In this document: piece by piece, positions 17,115 to 27,900 of the stretch
Position numbering within the stretch: position 1 is the first letter of the stretch
How the letters are laid out: each line of letters begins with the position of its first letter
Notes under the pieces: model-generated
Seen by the model: only the letters and a program-made list of their open reading frames with translations
Database searches by the model: none
What the model was told of the DNA's origin: nothing
NCBI GenBank assembly: GCA_910585405.1
Contig: CAJUDO010000004.1
Location: forward strand, 1-64,000
From: an uncultured Peptococcaceae bacterium
GTDB lineage: Bacteria > Bacillota > Peptococcia > Peptococcales > Peptococcaceae
Direction of reading: 5' to 3'
Length of the DNA stretch: 64,000 nucleotides
Translations under genes and position numbers: made by a program

Positions 17115-17771
17115 ATGAAAGGATATATTTTTGATTTAGACGGTACTTTATTGGACTCTATGCCCTATTGGCAGCACTTGTTGGATGATATGCTGCTCTC
17201 CCGTGGGATCACGCCGCCTGATGATTTGTTAGACCGCACCAAGACATTAGGTCTGGAAACCGCCACCGGTATGATTTTGCAGGAATTTGGCCTGCCTGAT
17301 GACCCCGCTGCTGTGTATCAACACTTTCAGGATACTATGGCGCAGCTTTATTGTAGTGTTATTCCACTGAAACCCGGCGTGCAAAATTTATTAGATCTTT
17401 TAGAGAAAAAAGGGATTCCTGCAGCTATCGCTACAGCCACCTCCCGTTCTCTGGTAGAACAGGTATTGGCGCATCATCAATTATCGCAGACCTTTCAAAA
17501 TATCACCACAGTAGCTGAAGTAGGTATTGGCAAACATGACCCTCGCGTTTTCCTGGCGGCCGCCAGCAAGCTGGGACTGCCTCCAGAACAATGCATTGTT
17601 TTGGAAGATTCTTTAGAAGCAGTACGCAGCGCTAATCGTGCTGGTTTCCAAACGATCGCCATATATGAAGATACGAATCAAACAGAGCAGCAAGCGTTGC
17701 AGCAGGAAGCCTCTCTTTATCTGCCCGATTTTCGTAATCTATCTGCATTGAAAGAGGATTTGTTCGAATAG
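17115..17771 (+). CDS. HAD-superfamily phosphatase / beta-phosphoglucomutase-like
   Basis: A 218-residue subfamily IA HAD hydrolase. Motif I is FDLDGTLLDSM with the nucleophilic Asp and the +2 acid Asp. Motif II is IATATSRS, motif III is the Lys in GIGKHDPRVF, and motif IV is VLEDSLEAVRSA. A helical cap lies at about residues 15-85. It probably hydrolyses a small phosphate ester or interconverts a sugar phosphate. The ATG at 17115 follows AAGAAGG by 7 nt; the open frame extends 13 codons further without a ribosome-binding site. Confidence 0.9.
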   Translation: MKGYIFDLDGTLLDSMPYWQHLLDDMLLSRGITPPDDLLDRTKTLGLETATGMILQEFGLPDDPAAVYQHFQDTMAQLYCSVIPLKPGVQNLLDLLEKKGIPAAIATATSRSLVEQVLAHHQLSQTFQNITTVAEVGIGKHDPRVFLAAASKLGLPPEQCIVLEDSLEAVRSANRAGFQTIAIYEDTNQTEQQALQQEASLYLPDFRNLSALKEDLFE

Positions 17772-17868
17772 CCTTTTCTTTCACAAATATTTTCTCTTAC
17801 TTCACATACTTGCCCATCCTCCTGCGTATATATGGTACAAAGTATCATTTTACAAAGGAGGCCTTTTT

Positions 17869-18600
17869 ATGTTTCTGCTTTTTCGCCGGCGCAGCTTCTT
17901 CACCGTGCTCTTTTTCTGTGTATTTGTAGTAGCTGCTGGTTTTTTTATGGTGCTGCATAATCAGCCGGCCACATCGCCCACATTATCCTGGGTATTGGCA
18001 GAAAAAACTTTTCTGGTAGATCCTGGCCATGGCGGTACCTTTCCCGGAAGAGTCAATGAAGATAATGTACTGGAAAAAGATATCAATCTGGATATCGCAT
18101 TGAAGCTGGACACTTTTTTAGAAGAAACCGGCGCCAAGGTTGTAATGACACGCCGCGCCGATACCGACCTGATTCCCCAGGAAAGTCAGGAAGAAAAATT
18201 GTTGCTGCAGCAGCGGGCTGACCTGGAACAGCGCATACAAATGGGAAAAGCGGCACAGGCAGACTATTTTATCTCTATACACTGCAACAGCATTCCCAAT
18301 GAAAAATGGTGCGGCGCGCAGGTTTTCTATAATCCCACCGACCCTGAAAGCAAAACTCTAGCACAAGCCATTCAGCAAGTTTTGACGCAGCAGCTTGGTG
18401 AACACGAGCGGGAAGCATTGCCCCGTGAGGACACCTATCTTTTCAAAAACGCCACCGTCCCGACCGTGATTGTCGAATGTGGCTTTCTCTCCAACAAAGA
18501 AGAAGCCACCAAATTGCAGGACCCCACCTACCAGCAAAAATTGGCCTGGTGCATTTATCTGGGGATTAACAATTACTTGTCTGCACAAAATCCACAATAA
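17869..18600 (+). CDS. cwlD: CwlD-like N-acetylmuramoyl-L-alanine amidase
   Basis: A 243-residue exported Amidase_3 enzyme with one N-terminal membrane segment (SFFTVLFFCVFVVAAGFF) and then the catalytic domain. Zinc-site motifs are VDPGHGG, the Glu in EKDINL and SIHCNS; the catalytic Glu lies in VIVECGFLSN. In spore-formers CwlD removes muramic side chains so that cortex muramic-delta-lactam can form for germination. This protein has the short single-domain size of CwlD with no cell-wall-binding repeats. CAAAGGAGG lies at ideal spacing. Other cell-wall amidase roles are possible. Confidence 0.8.
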   Translation: MFLLFRRRSFFTVLFFCVFVVAAGFFMVLHNQPATSPTLSWVLAEKTFLVDPGHGGTFPGRVNEDNVLEKDINLDIALKLDTFLEETGAKVVMTRRADTDLIPQESQEEKLLLQQRADLEQRIQMGKAAQADYFISIHCNSIPNEKWCGAQVFYNPTDPESKTLAQAIQQVLTQQLGEHEREALPREDTYLFKNATVPTVIVECGFLSNKEEATKLQDPTYQQKLAWCIYLGINNYLSAQNPQ

Positions 18601-18826
18601 CAACGCAGAAATCTTAAAAAAAAAAAAAACAACTTTATAACTTCGCACAACAACATTCTTACAAAAAACAAATTTGTCTTTCTCTTGGTTATCCCTGTAT
18701 CCCACTGGATATTACAAATGTTTTTCGCGAAATACAAAGGAGTCCAGACGCCGCCAGCATGCACAGAAAACATGGTTTTCATGGTAAACATGTTTGAAAA
18801 TTTACAGAAACAGTTGCATGATTGCA

Positions 18827-18868
18827 CAAAAAAAGAACTACTCTGCCGCTTACAAACAGAATAGTTCT
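18827..18868 (-). terminator. Intrinsic terminator (minus strand, possibly bidirectional)
   Basis: An AGAACTA(C)TCTG / CAGA(A)TAGTTCT hairpin at 18834-18868 is followed on the minus strand by a T-run. It may end the transcript of the 19123-19539 gene. On the plus strand it could also end cwlD transcription. Confidence 0.65.
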
Positions 18869-18903
18869 GAGATTCTTTTCAATGCAAATATTTCCCGAAA
18901 AAC

Positions 18904-18932
18904 TTGACACATAAAAACCGCAATGTTAGACT
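18904..18932 (+). promoter_or_regulatory. Strong sigma-A promoter, no gene behind it
   Basis: TTGACA (18904-18909), a 17-bp spacer and TAGACT (18927-18932) with an extended TG one base before the -10. No open reading frame with a ribosome-binding site follows, only the hairpin terminator ending near 19025. Confidence 0.65.
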
Positions 18933-18938
18933 ACAACC

Positions 18939-19025
18939 AATATATGATCTGCCGTATGGCATTGCTCAGGGAGTTTTCTTGTAAAGGACTAGCGAGTCAT
19001 TGGGGTGTCACGCTAGTCCTTTTTT
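18939..19025 (+). ncRNA. Candidate small RNA of about 87 nt
   Basis: The start is inferred from the promoter at 18904-18932. The end is a 12-bp perfect stem (18983-18994 with 19011-19022) running into six T. No known RNA family was recognised and no ribosome-binding site lies inside. It sits alone between cwlD and the convergent gene at 19123. Confidence 0.5.
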
Positions 19026-19122
19026 CATTTTCTCTTATTGCGCTTTTTACAGCGCGAGGAACGTATATGTCTGCACAGGTCTTTTGCCAGACAAGCCCTA
19101 TTTTATACTTCTATAAATTTTT

Positions 19123-19539
19123 CTACGCTTCTTCCTGCGTTGTTTCACATTCCTCAGTTGTCTTTGGAGCTTCGTTTGTCTCTGACTTCTGAAAAAACGG
19201 ACGGGAGGCTGTCCACAGCCAATAATCCTGCATCATCTTTTTTTGTGTTAACAACAAAATTTCTTCCTTGCTGTTCATCCAAAAGTAACCGTCAGCTACT
19301 TGGTCCACCAATCTCCACGGACTTTGCGCCAGATATTCAAACAGGTTTTCTTTACTTCTCTCGTTGATTTTCGTGAGAAATACTTCCGGTGTGCGCTGAA
19401 TCTCCACCCAGCCTTCCGGATATTTCCTCAGCTGTACAAAAGCTTTTACTAAGTCCTTCTTTTGCCAAAGTACAGTACCTACCACCCCGACTGTCGAGAA
19501 TAATACAGTTTTTACTGTAACTTTTTTATTTTTGCTCAT
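19123..19539 (-). CDS. Hypothetical protein with N-terminal membrane anchor
   Basis: A 138-residue protein: basic N-terminus, one membrane segment (TVLFSTVGVVGTVLW), then a soluble domain rich in charged and aromatic residues (LRKYPEGWVEIQRTPEVF, WRLVDQVADGYFWMNSKEE) and an acidic/Thr tail. The family was not recognised. The ATG at 19539 follows GGAG by 9 nt and was preferred to a start nine codons upstream. Divergent from queF. Confidence 0.65.
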   Translation of the reverse strand: MSKNKKVTVKTVLFSTVGVVGTVLWQKKDLVKAFVQLRKYPEGWVEIQRTPEVFLTKINERSKENLFEYLAQSPWRLVDQVADGYFWMNSKEEILLLTQKKMMQDYWLWTASRPFFQKSETNEAPKTTEECETTQEEA

Positions 19540-19626
19540 ACTTACCAGCTCCTTCCCGTAAAACAAGCTTGCGCAATTCCCCTGAATTTGCTATAGTTTT
19601 AAGAAAATGCACAAGGAGTGATCTTT

Positions 19627-20124
19627 ATGACAGGCCGTACTGCCCCAGACCTACAGGGCATTACCCAACTAGGCAGCGCCCAAACCAAATATCCTACTGA
19701 CTACGCACCGGAAGTATTGGAAACCTTTCCTAACAAGCACCCGGAAAATGATTACTTTGTCAAATTCAATTGTCCCGAATTCACCAGTCTTTGTCCTATG
19801 ACTGGGCAGCCTGATTTTGCCACGATTTATATTTCTTACGTTCCAAATGAGCGTATGGTGGAAAGTAAATCACTGAAACTTTACTTATTCAGTTTCCGAA
19901 ACCATGGCGATTTCCACGAAGATTGTGTAAATATCATTATGAAAGATTTGATTAAACTGATGGACCCCAAATACATCGAAGTGTGGGGAAAATTCACACC
20001 GCGCGGCGGTATTTCCATCGACCCCTACTGCAACTACGGAAAACCGGGTACCCCTTGGGCGGACGTGGCCTTCAACCGCTTAACCAATCATGACCTCTAT
20101 CCGGAAAAAATAGATAACCGCTGA
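19627..20124 (+). CDS. queF: QueF, preQ0 reductase
   Basis: A 165-residue unimodular (YkvM-type) NADPH-dependent 7-cyano-7-deazaguanine reductase of queuosine synthesis. The catalytic Cys is in EFTSLCPMTGQPDFA, and the signature ESKSLKLYLFSFRNHGDFHE binds NADPH and substrate. Length matches the short tunnel-fold form. Start ATG 19627 has AAGGAG at good spacing. It is a single-gene unit ended by the terminator at 20153. No preQ1 riboswitch was seen in the short leader. Confidence 0.95.
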   Translation: MTGRTAPDLQGITQLGSAQTKYPTDYAPEVLETFPNKHPENDYFVKFNCPEFTSLCPMTGQPDFATIYISYVPNERMVESKSLKLYLFSFRNHGDFHEDCVNIIMKDLIKLMDPKYIEVWGKFTPRGGISIDPYCNYGKPGTPWADVAFNRLTNHDLYPEKIDNR

Positions 20125-20146
20125 GTTAGAAAATGTGCAATCTTCA

Positions 20147-20183
20147 CAAAAAGGAACGCAACAGCTTACCGCGTTCCTTTTTT
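20147..20183. terminator. Bidirectional terminator between queF and citrate synthase
   Basis: GGAACGC (20153-20159) pairs with GCGTTCC (20171-20177). It is flanked by A-run and T-run, so it can end both convergent transcripts. Confidence 0.85.
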
Positions 20184-20206
20184 GTATTCTCTGCGTACCC
20201 CATCAA

Positions 20207-21571
20207 TTATGCACGTTCCGCCAACTTTATATACGCTCTTTCACCGCCCACACTGCGATAGGCAGGACGAATAATCTTATCCACATTGGTCAGCTCTTCC
20301 AAACGGTGCGCGCTCCAGCCCACAATGCGCGCCATAGCAAAAATAGGCGTATACAATTCTTCTGGAATCCCCAGCATACTGTACACAAATCCACTGTAAA
20401 AGTCCACGTTGGCACTGACACCCTTATAAATTTTCCGTTTTTCCGCAATGACCTGTGGCGCCAGTTCTTCTACCATGGCATATAACGCGTATTCTTCATG
20501 AATATGCTTTTCATCCGCCAGCTGCTCTACAAATCCCTTAAATATTCTGGCGCGGGGGTCAGAAATACTGTACACTGCATGCCCCATTCCGTAAATCAAA
20601 CCTTTTCTGTCAAAAGCTTCTTTATCTACAATCTTTTCTAAATATGCCCGTACCTGTTCCCGATCCGTCGTGTCCGCCACATTTGCCTTCAAGTCGTTCA
20701 TCATTTCTACAACTTTAATATTTGCCCCGCCATGCTTCGGCCCTTTTAAGGAGGACAAGGCCGCCGCAATGACAGAGTAAGAATCAGAACCTGATGAAGT
20801 GACAACATGGGTTGTGAAGGATGAATTGTTGCCGCCGCCGTGCTCCATATGCAGCACCAGCGCAATATCCAGCACATGTGCTTCCAAATCAGTATATTTT
20901 TTGTCCGGTCGCAGCATGCGCAAAATATTTTCCGCCATGCCTAAATTGGTATCTGGCCGATGAATGTATAAGCTCTCGTCGCACTCATAATGGTTATACG
21001 CATGATAACCATATACTGCCAACATAGGAAATACGCTGATCATCATCATACACTGCCGCAATACATTGTCCATAGATAAATCGGAGGCAGTTTCATCATA
21101 CGAAGCCAAGGTCAAAATACTGCGGGACAATGTATTCATGATATCTTTGCTGGGCGCTTTCATAATCACATCGCGAGTAAAATTCGTAGGCAAAGTGCGC
21201 ATCAAAGCCAATATTTTTGTAAATTTCTGCAGTTCTGTCCGATCTGGCAATTGTCCAAAGAGCAATAAATACGTCGTTTCTTCAAAACCGAACCGCTTTT
21301 CCTGCACAAATCCACGAATCAACTCTGTCACATCATAACCGCGGTACAACAATTTGCCCTCACAAGGAACTTTATTTCCATTCTCATCGGTATCATAGGC
21401 CTGTACATGGGAGATATTTGTCAAACCGGCCAGCACACCCATCCCGTTTTTATCCCGCAGCCCTTTTTTTACACCATATTCATCGTACAGTTGCGCATCA
21501 ATCCGGCAATTTTTTTCACAAACTACCGCTTTTTCCGCCACATACCTTTCCAAATCACTCTTTTTTGTCAT
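20207..21571 (-). CDS. Citrate synthase
   Basis: A 454-residue type I-like citrate synthase. Catalytic residues are recognisable: His in LHMEHGGGNNSSF, His in YGMGHAVYSISDPRA and Asp in NVDFYSGFVYSMLG. An N-terminal extension of about 40 residues precedes the LLYRGYDV segment. It condenses oxaloacetate and acetyl-CoA, here probably to supply glutamate rather than run a full cycle. It stands alone with its own promoter at 21635-21663 and ends at the shared terminator with queF. A methylcitrate synthase role cannot be excluded. Confidence 0.93.
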   Translation of the reverse strand: MTKKSDLERYVAEKAVVCEKNCRIDAQLYDEYGVKKGLRDKNGMGVLAGLTNISHVQAYDTDENGNKVPCEGKLLYRGYDVTELIRGFVQEKRFGFEETTYLLLFGQLPDRTELQKFTKILALMRTLPTNFTRDVIMKAPSKDIMNTLSRSILTLASYDETASDLSMDNVLRQCMMMISVFPMLAVYGYHAYNHYECDESLYIHRPDTNLGMAENILRMLRPDKKYTDLEAHVLDIALVLHMEHGGGNNSSFTTHVVTSSGSDSYSVIAAALSSLKGPKHGGANIKVVEMMNDLKANVADTTDREQVRAYLEKIVDKEAFDRKGLIYGMGHAVYSISDPRARIFKGFVEQLADEKHIHEEYALYAMVEELAPQVIAEKRKIYKGVSANVDFYSGFVYSMLGIPEELYTPIFAMARIVGWSAHRLEELTNVDKIIRPAYRSVGGERAYIKLAERA

Positions 21572-21634
21572 GTCAGCCTACCTCCTGTGAAATGTTAGCC
21601 CTTTACGCAATCCTCCAGATTCATTTTACCTGAT

Positions 21635-21663
21635 ATTTTATACTAATTGTTGATTTTTGTCAA
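21635..21663 (-). promoter_or_regulatory. Sigma-A promoter of the citrate synthase gene
   Basis: On the minus strand: TTGACA (21663-21658), a 17-bp spacer and TAAAAT (21640-21635), about 65 bp before the ATG at 21571. Confidence 0.75.
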
Positions 21664-21810
21664 TCATTGATTTTTCTCTTGAAACGGTGTCAAAGCCCTT
21701 TTACCGCAATGCCTGTCAGTATGGCCAACCAACAGATTGCCTTTAATTGCAAAAAAGGCACCACTTTTCTGGATGTGATATGTACAAGTACGCCAAAACA
21801 ACTTCATTTT

Positions 21811-21875
21811 AAAAAATAAGCTCCCCTCTGAGAGACAATTGGTTATACGTTCGCTTGTCTGCTCAGAAGGGAGCC
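21811..21875 (-). terminator. Terminator of the giant surface-protein gene
   Basis: On the minus strand, a long interrupted stem (GCTCCC.TCTGAG.AGACAA with TTGTCT.TCAGA.GGGAGC, 21874-21820) is followed by TTATTTTTT. It lies about 80 bp after the stop codon at 21956. Confidence 0.85.
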
Positions 21876-21955
21876 ACTTTCTGAGAGAAAAACATCATAC
21901 TTTCTTAAGTAATGTTTTCCCTCTCCACCCTCAGAAATCCTGCTGGCTTAGCTGC

Positions 21956-24900
21956 TTATTTATTTAAGCCGGTCCAGGTTTCTTTCGGGGCTTTCTTGTA
22001 TAAATGTGCATTGCATGCTTCCATAATATCGTAGTATGCCCAGTAGCCATTGTTCAAATCTGTGAAATGCACAATGCTGTCACTGTTGGCTTCGATATAA
22101 TTTACATCGCCTGCACGTTCCAGCATCCGGTTGGTCACTGCTACCACCTCTGCACGGGTGATATTCTGATCCGGCCGCACTGTGCCGTCCGGATATCCGC
22201 CAATCCAACCTTTGCTGTAAGCCAACCCGATACTACCCTTTGCCCAATGGCTGTCCGGCAGATCTGTGAAGTTGGTCTGTGTGTTGCCTTTCAATGCAGA
22301 GAACCGTGCTGCAATAGCTGCAAACTCTGCTCTGGTTATCGGTGCATCTGGCCGGAAGGTGCCATCTTCATAGCCTCGTACAATATTGTACCGTTCCATG
22401 TAGCCAATTGCATTGGAATACCATTTTCCTGCAGGCACATCGCTGAAGCTATTGCTATACGCAGTATGAACATTCATCCGTTTTTCCAGCAGACGGGAGA
22501 ACATCACAGTCACTTCTGCTCTGGTCATATTCCGTCCTGGCAGGAATGTGCCTTCCGGATATCCTACCATGTAAGCAAAATGGTCTGCTTTGTTCAGCTG
22601 CGGTCTTGCAACCGCTCCGCCACTGCTGCCACCGGAAGATTGCTGTTCTTCCTCGTCTGGAATTCCGTTGCCGTCTTTATCCACTTTCACATTGGGTTCT
22701 GGCCAATTCCCGTTCTCATCCTGCTCAATTACATCTGGAATTCCGTCGCCATCCTCGTCCACAATGTTGACGTCTGCTTTGCCATCACCGTCGACATCGA
22801 CATTGCGATCTGGTTTGCCGTCACCGTCTGTATCTACATTGATATTTGGCTTAATCGGATTTTCCGGATCAATATCGCCTGGGTCAATGACATCTGGAAT
22901 CCCGTCGCCATCCTTGTCCACAATATTGATATCTGGTTTCCCATCGCCATCAGTATCAATGTTCACCTCTGGTTCCCCATCACCGTCGGTATCAATGTCA
23001 ATGTCCGGTTTCCCGTCGCCATCAGTATCAATATTGACATCTGGTTTCCCATCACCGTCGGTATCAACGTTTACATCTGGTTCGCCATCACCATCGGTAT
23101 CAATATTGGTATCTGGTTTGATTGGATTGTCTGGGTCAATATCTTTTGGATCAATGGAGTCCGGTTTGCCGTCGCCGTCTTTGTCCACGATATTGGTGTC
23201 AGGTTCCCCGTCACCATCGGTATCAATGTTGACATCTGGTTCACCGTCACCGTCGGTATCAATGTTGATATCCAGCTCGCCATCACCGTCGGTGTCGACG
23301 TTCGTATCTGGAATTCCATCATCATCGGTATCAATGTTGGTGTCTGGTTTGCCATCGCCGGTCGTATCCACATTATTTTTCCCGATTAATACGGTAATGT
23401 CATGTGCAGATGCAACGCCGTCGAAGGTGTATGCATTATTCTGACGCATTTCATCAGTAATCTGGATACGTTTGCCGTCAATCTCGATGCCCCACAAGCT
23501 ATAACCTTCCTCAATAGTCCATGTGATGGTATCGTTGCTGTTTTCTACAGCATCATGGCTGGCCGTAATATCAGAACCGCCTTCTCCGCCGTTAATATCG
23601 GTTGCAATATGATATTGCTTGTTTGTTGTTCTCTCTATCGGTTGTGGTGGTTCCGGTACTACCACAATTCGTACGTCATAGTTTTCCGTCAAACCGTCGG
23701 TAGCAATTTCAATGCCATTGCCTTCGGAACTGTATTCATACAGTTCCCCATTGACATAAATCTTGCTCAGCTGATATCCTTCAGGAATCGTATACGCTAA
23801 GCTGCATGGCTCGCCTTCTTTGTAAGTACCAGTGCCTGTTACAGCTTCTGGATTGGTTATTCCTTCTACAGACGCAGTTACAGTAAAGGTCTTCTGAATG
23901 ATTTCATCAACCTTTCCAAGATCTTCTGGCGTAATATCCTTTGCTACCAGGAAGATTTCTACGCGATGGTTTGCACCAATCTGATTGATCAGGAACAATG
24001 CTTCTTGTTCAGTTAAACTGCCTAAATTGTCGAGGTCTACAGTTTCTCCCCAATCCACGCCTTCCGCAACAGCACCATCTCTGGCAACAGCCATCATTCT
24101 CGGCGCCATCATCAGACCGGAGCTTGTGGTGGAGAGTTTCTTAGCAGAAAACTGTACGATATTCTCGTCATAGTTTACCACATTTTCATCGGCAGATTCT
24201 TCTGCGATGGTTTCCTCTTCATTTTCTGTTTGCTGTTCTTCCTGTGTTTCTTCAGGAAGCATCGGCAATTCTTCTTCCGCACTCAGCGCTTGGATTTCCG
24301 GTTCACTCTCTGTTTCTAAAGAATAAACAACTGTTCCGTCTACTCTGATTTTCGCAATCTTCAGATTAGAATCAATTACCTGACCTTTTACTTCACAGTC
24401 CTGTGTTTTTGCTAAAGTCAAATTGGTTCCTTTTGGTGCTGAAGCTGTCTGCTTCACCGCATAGAAGTTCGCTTGTGTATCTGTATCTGCAGGGGTCACC
24501 GTATTTGCAGTTACGTCCACAATACTGGTCTGCACCGCTACATTGTGATTTACTGCTTTGGCATAAACTACAACGTCCTGGTCAGTTTGGATATCAGTCA
24601 AACTGTACGTACCCGTTCCAGTTGTGGTTTCATCAATCGCAACCTCTTCCCCGTTTACTGTTACTTTTTCTACTTCATAGTAAACATAATCGTCGGCTGT
24701 TTTATCACTACTTTCTGCAAGCGTCCATGATACATCCTTATTCGAACCAGTTTCCAGTTCACCTTCACGTCCATCGACTTCCCCTTTGGCACCAACCAGT
24801 GTCACAGTCACATTTACTGTTTCCTTATCTGGATCTACTGGAGTCGGTGGATTTTCAGGGTCAACTGGCGCAAAGTATACGTCTACAATCCAGTTCTTTC

Positions 24901-27900
24901 TGTTGACAGAAATATTCTTGCTGCCAGCATTGGCCACTCTGTCGGTCTGCTTTTCACCGTTAATATAAACGCTTTCTACTTTGTAACCATCGGCAGGTGT
25001 CCAGGTGACCGGCACAGAAGCATTACCTTCTACTACCTTACTCGGTGATACTGTACCCTGACCATATTTATTCACTGTAACAGTGTAATAATCTGGTGTG
25101 CTGCCGCCGCCTAAGGAAGCTCTGGTGCCTAAAGTCACAACCACGTTGTGGTCTGTTTGGATTTTCTGGAAATCAATACTATTTCCAGATGGCTCTTGTA
25201 CGTTACCATCTACCTCAACAGAAACCACATAATAGCCTTCGGCCAACGTCCATTCTACCAGGTGATCGTCCCCTTCTTTCAGGGTCGTGGTCGGTGTAAT
25301 GGTACTGCCGCCAATGATTCCTCTCAATGCAGTAGACACTTTATAGTTTTTGTCATTGTCAACTACTGGAATCACCGGTACATCCGGCTGTTCTGGATCC
25401 GTCGGATCATCGGGATCGGTTGGATCGTCAGGGTCAGTTGGGTTATCTGGATCTGTCGGATCTGTTGGATCTACCGGCGGTTTCGGGTCTACCGGTTTTT
25501 CTCCAACTTTTGCACAGATTACTTTGATGGTATGGTCTTCATACATCGCATCGAAAGTAAATGTTCCAGCAGTCAGCAGGTCATCGCGGATTACATTGTC
25601 CACCCAGACAGATTTAATTTCATAACCGTCATTAGGCGTCCAGGTCACCGTAGCACTGCTGCCTTCTTTAATTTTCTCTAAATCACCCTCAATGGTGCAA
25701 TTTATCGGTTCATCAATTACTTTCAGATAGCGATCATAATAGAGCCGCAGAGACAATGTCGGACTACCGGTAATATCCCCTTCTAACACATTTTTTGCAT
25801 TATCCGTATTATACCAGTAGGTTACACCCTCAACAGTCAGCTCTGCTACTTTGTCTTCTTCCGGCACCGCCACTTTACTTTCTGTGGTGCCAGTGTAAGT
25901 TTTGGTCACACCGCTCTCTGTCACTTTATTGTAAATGTAGTTCCCATCTTTATCTTTGCTACCGGAATTGATGAAATAGTCTACTGTATACTTGGTATCA
26001 TCTCTCGGCGTCCACATTGCAATAAAGGTGTGTTCCGTTTTATCTTGAATCGTCTCACCGCCAACATATACGGTATAACTTGCAGCCGCCTCTGTATCTT
26101 TGAACTGTGAAGCACCTGTCAGTTCATTCACGATGAGGTTATTTTCTACCTCGGTCAATTTATACCAACCGGCAAACGTATAGCCGGCACGCTGAGGCGT
26201 CAAGAAAGTATCATATTTCGTAGCACTTGAGCCTAAATATGCCTGGTCGGAAATCTTGCTGCCGCCATTACTATCAAAATGAACCACAAATTTGCTGGTG
26301 TCCACCTTCCACACTGCATAGATGGTTTTATCCGATGCCGGCATAGTAGGCGCTGGCACAACCGTGATTCCTGTAACCCCTTGCGCTATTTTGAACACAT
26401 TCGCAGGGTCATTGGCGTTACTTTCTGACCAGCCCTGGAAGATGTATCCCGGTTTGCTAGGAATCCCACGACCGCTGATCGGGATGCTCAATGTATTAAG
26501 ATTGGTTCCGTATGCAATGTCTTCAATAGAACGCACATTTCCCAAAGAACCTCCATTGGCATCAAAGCGTAAGGTGTAATTGCCGACTTCCCACTGGGCA
26601 ACTAAATAATACTTGTCTAGAATAACGATTGGCTGTCCGTTTTCGTCAAGCACATCGTTGCCTTCAGCATCCGTTTGGGTGATCAATTTGGCAGTTGTCT
26701 TCGCCACATCCACCAATGGTGCATTACCCACAGTCATCCCTGTCAGGTTCCCATCGGCATCTTTCCCTACATAACCGTTTACAGCATCATTGGTCGTACC
26801 GTTAATCAATTTCCAACCTTTAAAACTGTAACCTATACGTGTTGGGAGTACATGTTGCGCATCAATCTTGGTCTCAATACTAGCACCGGAGGTCACATTG
26901 AAATAAACTGACGGTTTCGTTTCCCCGCCTGCAGTAGCAATCTGTCCGCCATTTGCCAGATAAATTATCTGCGCAGTGCCTTTTGAGTAGCCTGGGCGAA
27001 TGACAATAGTATCCCCACCACTCGGATCTACCTCTGTCCCCGGTGTCACAGGATCTCCGCCATCAGTTTCCCAACCACTGAATTTATCATCCTCATCTCC
27101 GGATTCTGGTTCATCCTCCGGCAGGACAATAATCGGTTTGTCGCTGATGACATAATAATCGTCAATGGGATTGCCATCGGCATCCTCTACGATAACATGT
27201 TTTGGTTTGAACACGGCTTTATTTCCCACATTGCCGCATTCATCTTTTACCCAGACCACAATGGGGTCTGTACTGTCAATGGGGTATTCAAAGCTATAGC
27301 TGTGTACAGCCGTATCGAGGATTTCCCAATCGGTTTCTGCTGGCGATGCTGTCTCACTGTTGGTAATCCAGTACGCTGCCACACCAGAACCGCGGCCATC
27401 CTCCATGAAGGTAACCCCGTCCTCGTCAATGCCCATACCAGTATCGGTGAGGGTAATGTTGACAATATTTTTCCTTGTATTTTCTCCGCTGATTACAGGT
27501 TCTTCTTCATCCAAAAAGGCTACGACATAAGTCTGAGATACTTTTGACTCATTGCCTTTCTGATCCCTGACAATCAATTCAAAAGTGTATTTGCCGGATT
27601 TCCCGCTTCCGTCATACTCATAATCCTGAATTTGTGTAGGATCGGTAATCCATCCTGTCTGGTATATCACATTATTGTCCGGGTCGTAGATTTTATAGTT
27701 CCATTGAGCAATTTTTCCATCCGCACCGGCCAATGTACCTGGTTTGGATTTGTCCACGATGTTTACACGAACCTTTTCGCCGGTATTCAGCAAATGCTTC
27801 TGGTGAACGGTCATAAGCTGCTCGCCTGTAGCCGCATTTTTCACATAGAAGTTGGCCAAAGGCAAATCACTGGCAATAGGTGCTTGTTGGAATTTTACCT

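Noticed and set aside
18627..18827. Small toxin-like ORF on the minus strand near the sRNA at 18.9 kb
   Set aside because: The hydrophobic frame is a by-product of a poly-A tract, has no ribosome-binding site and no complementarity to the sRNA was seen.
22004..23389. Long plus-strand open frame (461 codons) opposite the surface gene
   Set aside because: It is the antisense of the Asp-rich repeats: low-complexity Ile/Val/Trp translation, no ribosome-binding site and no family. The minus-strand protein has clear domains.
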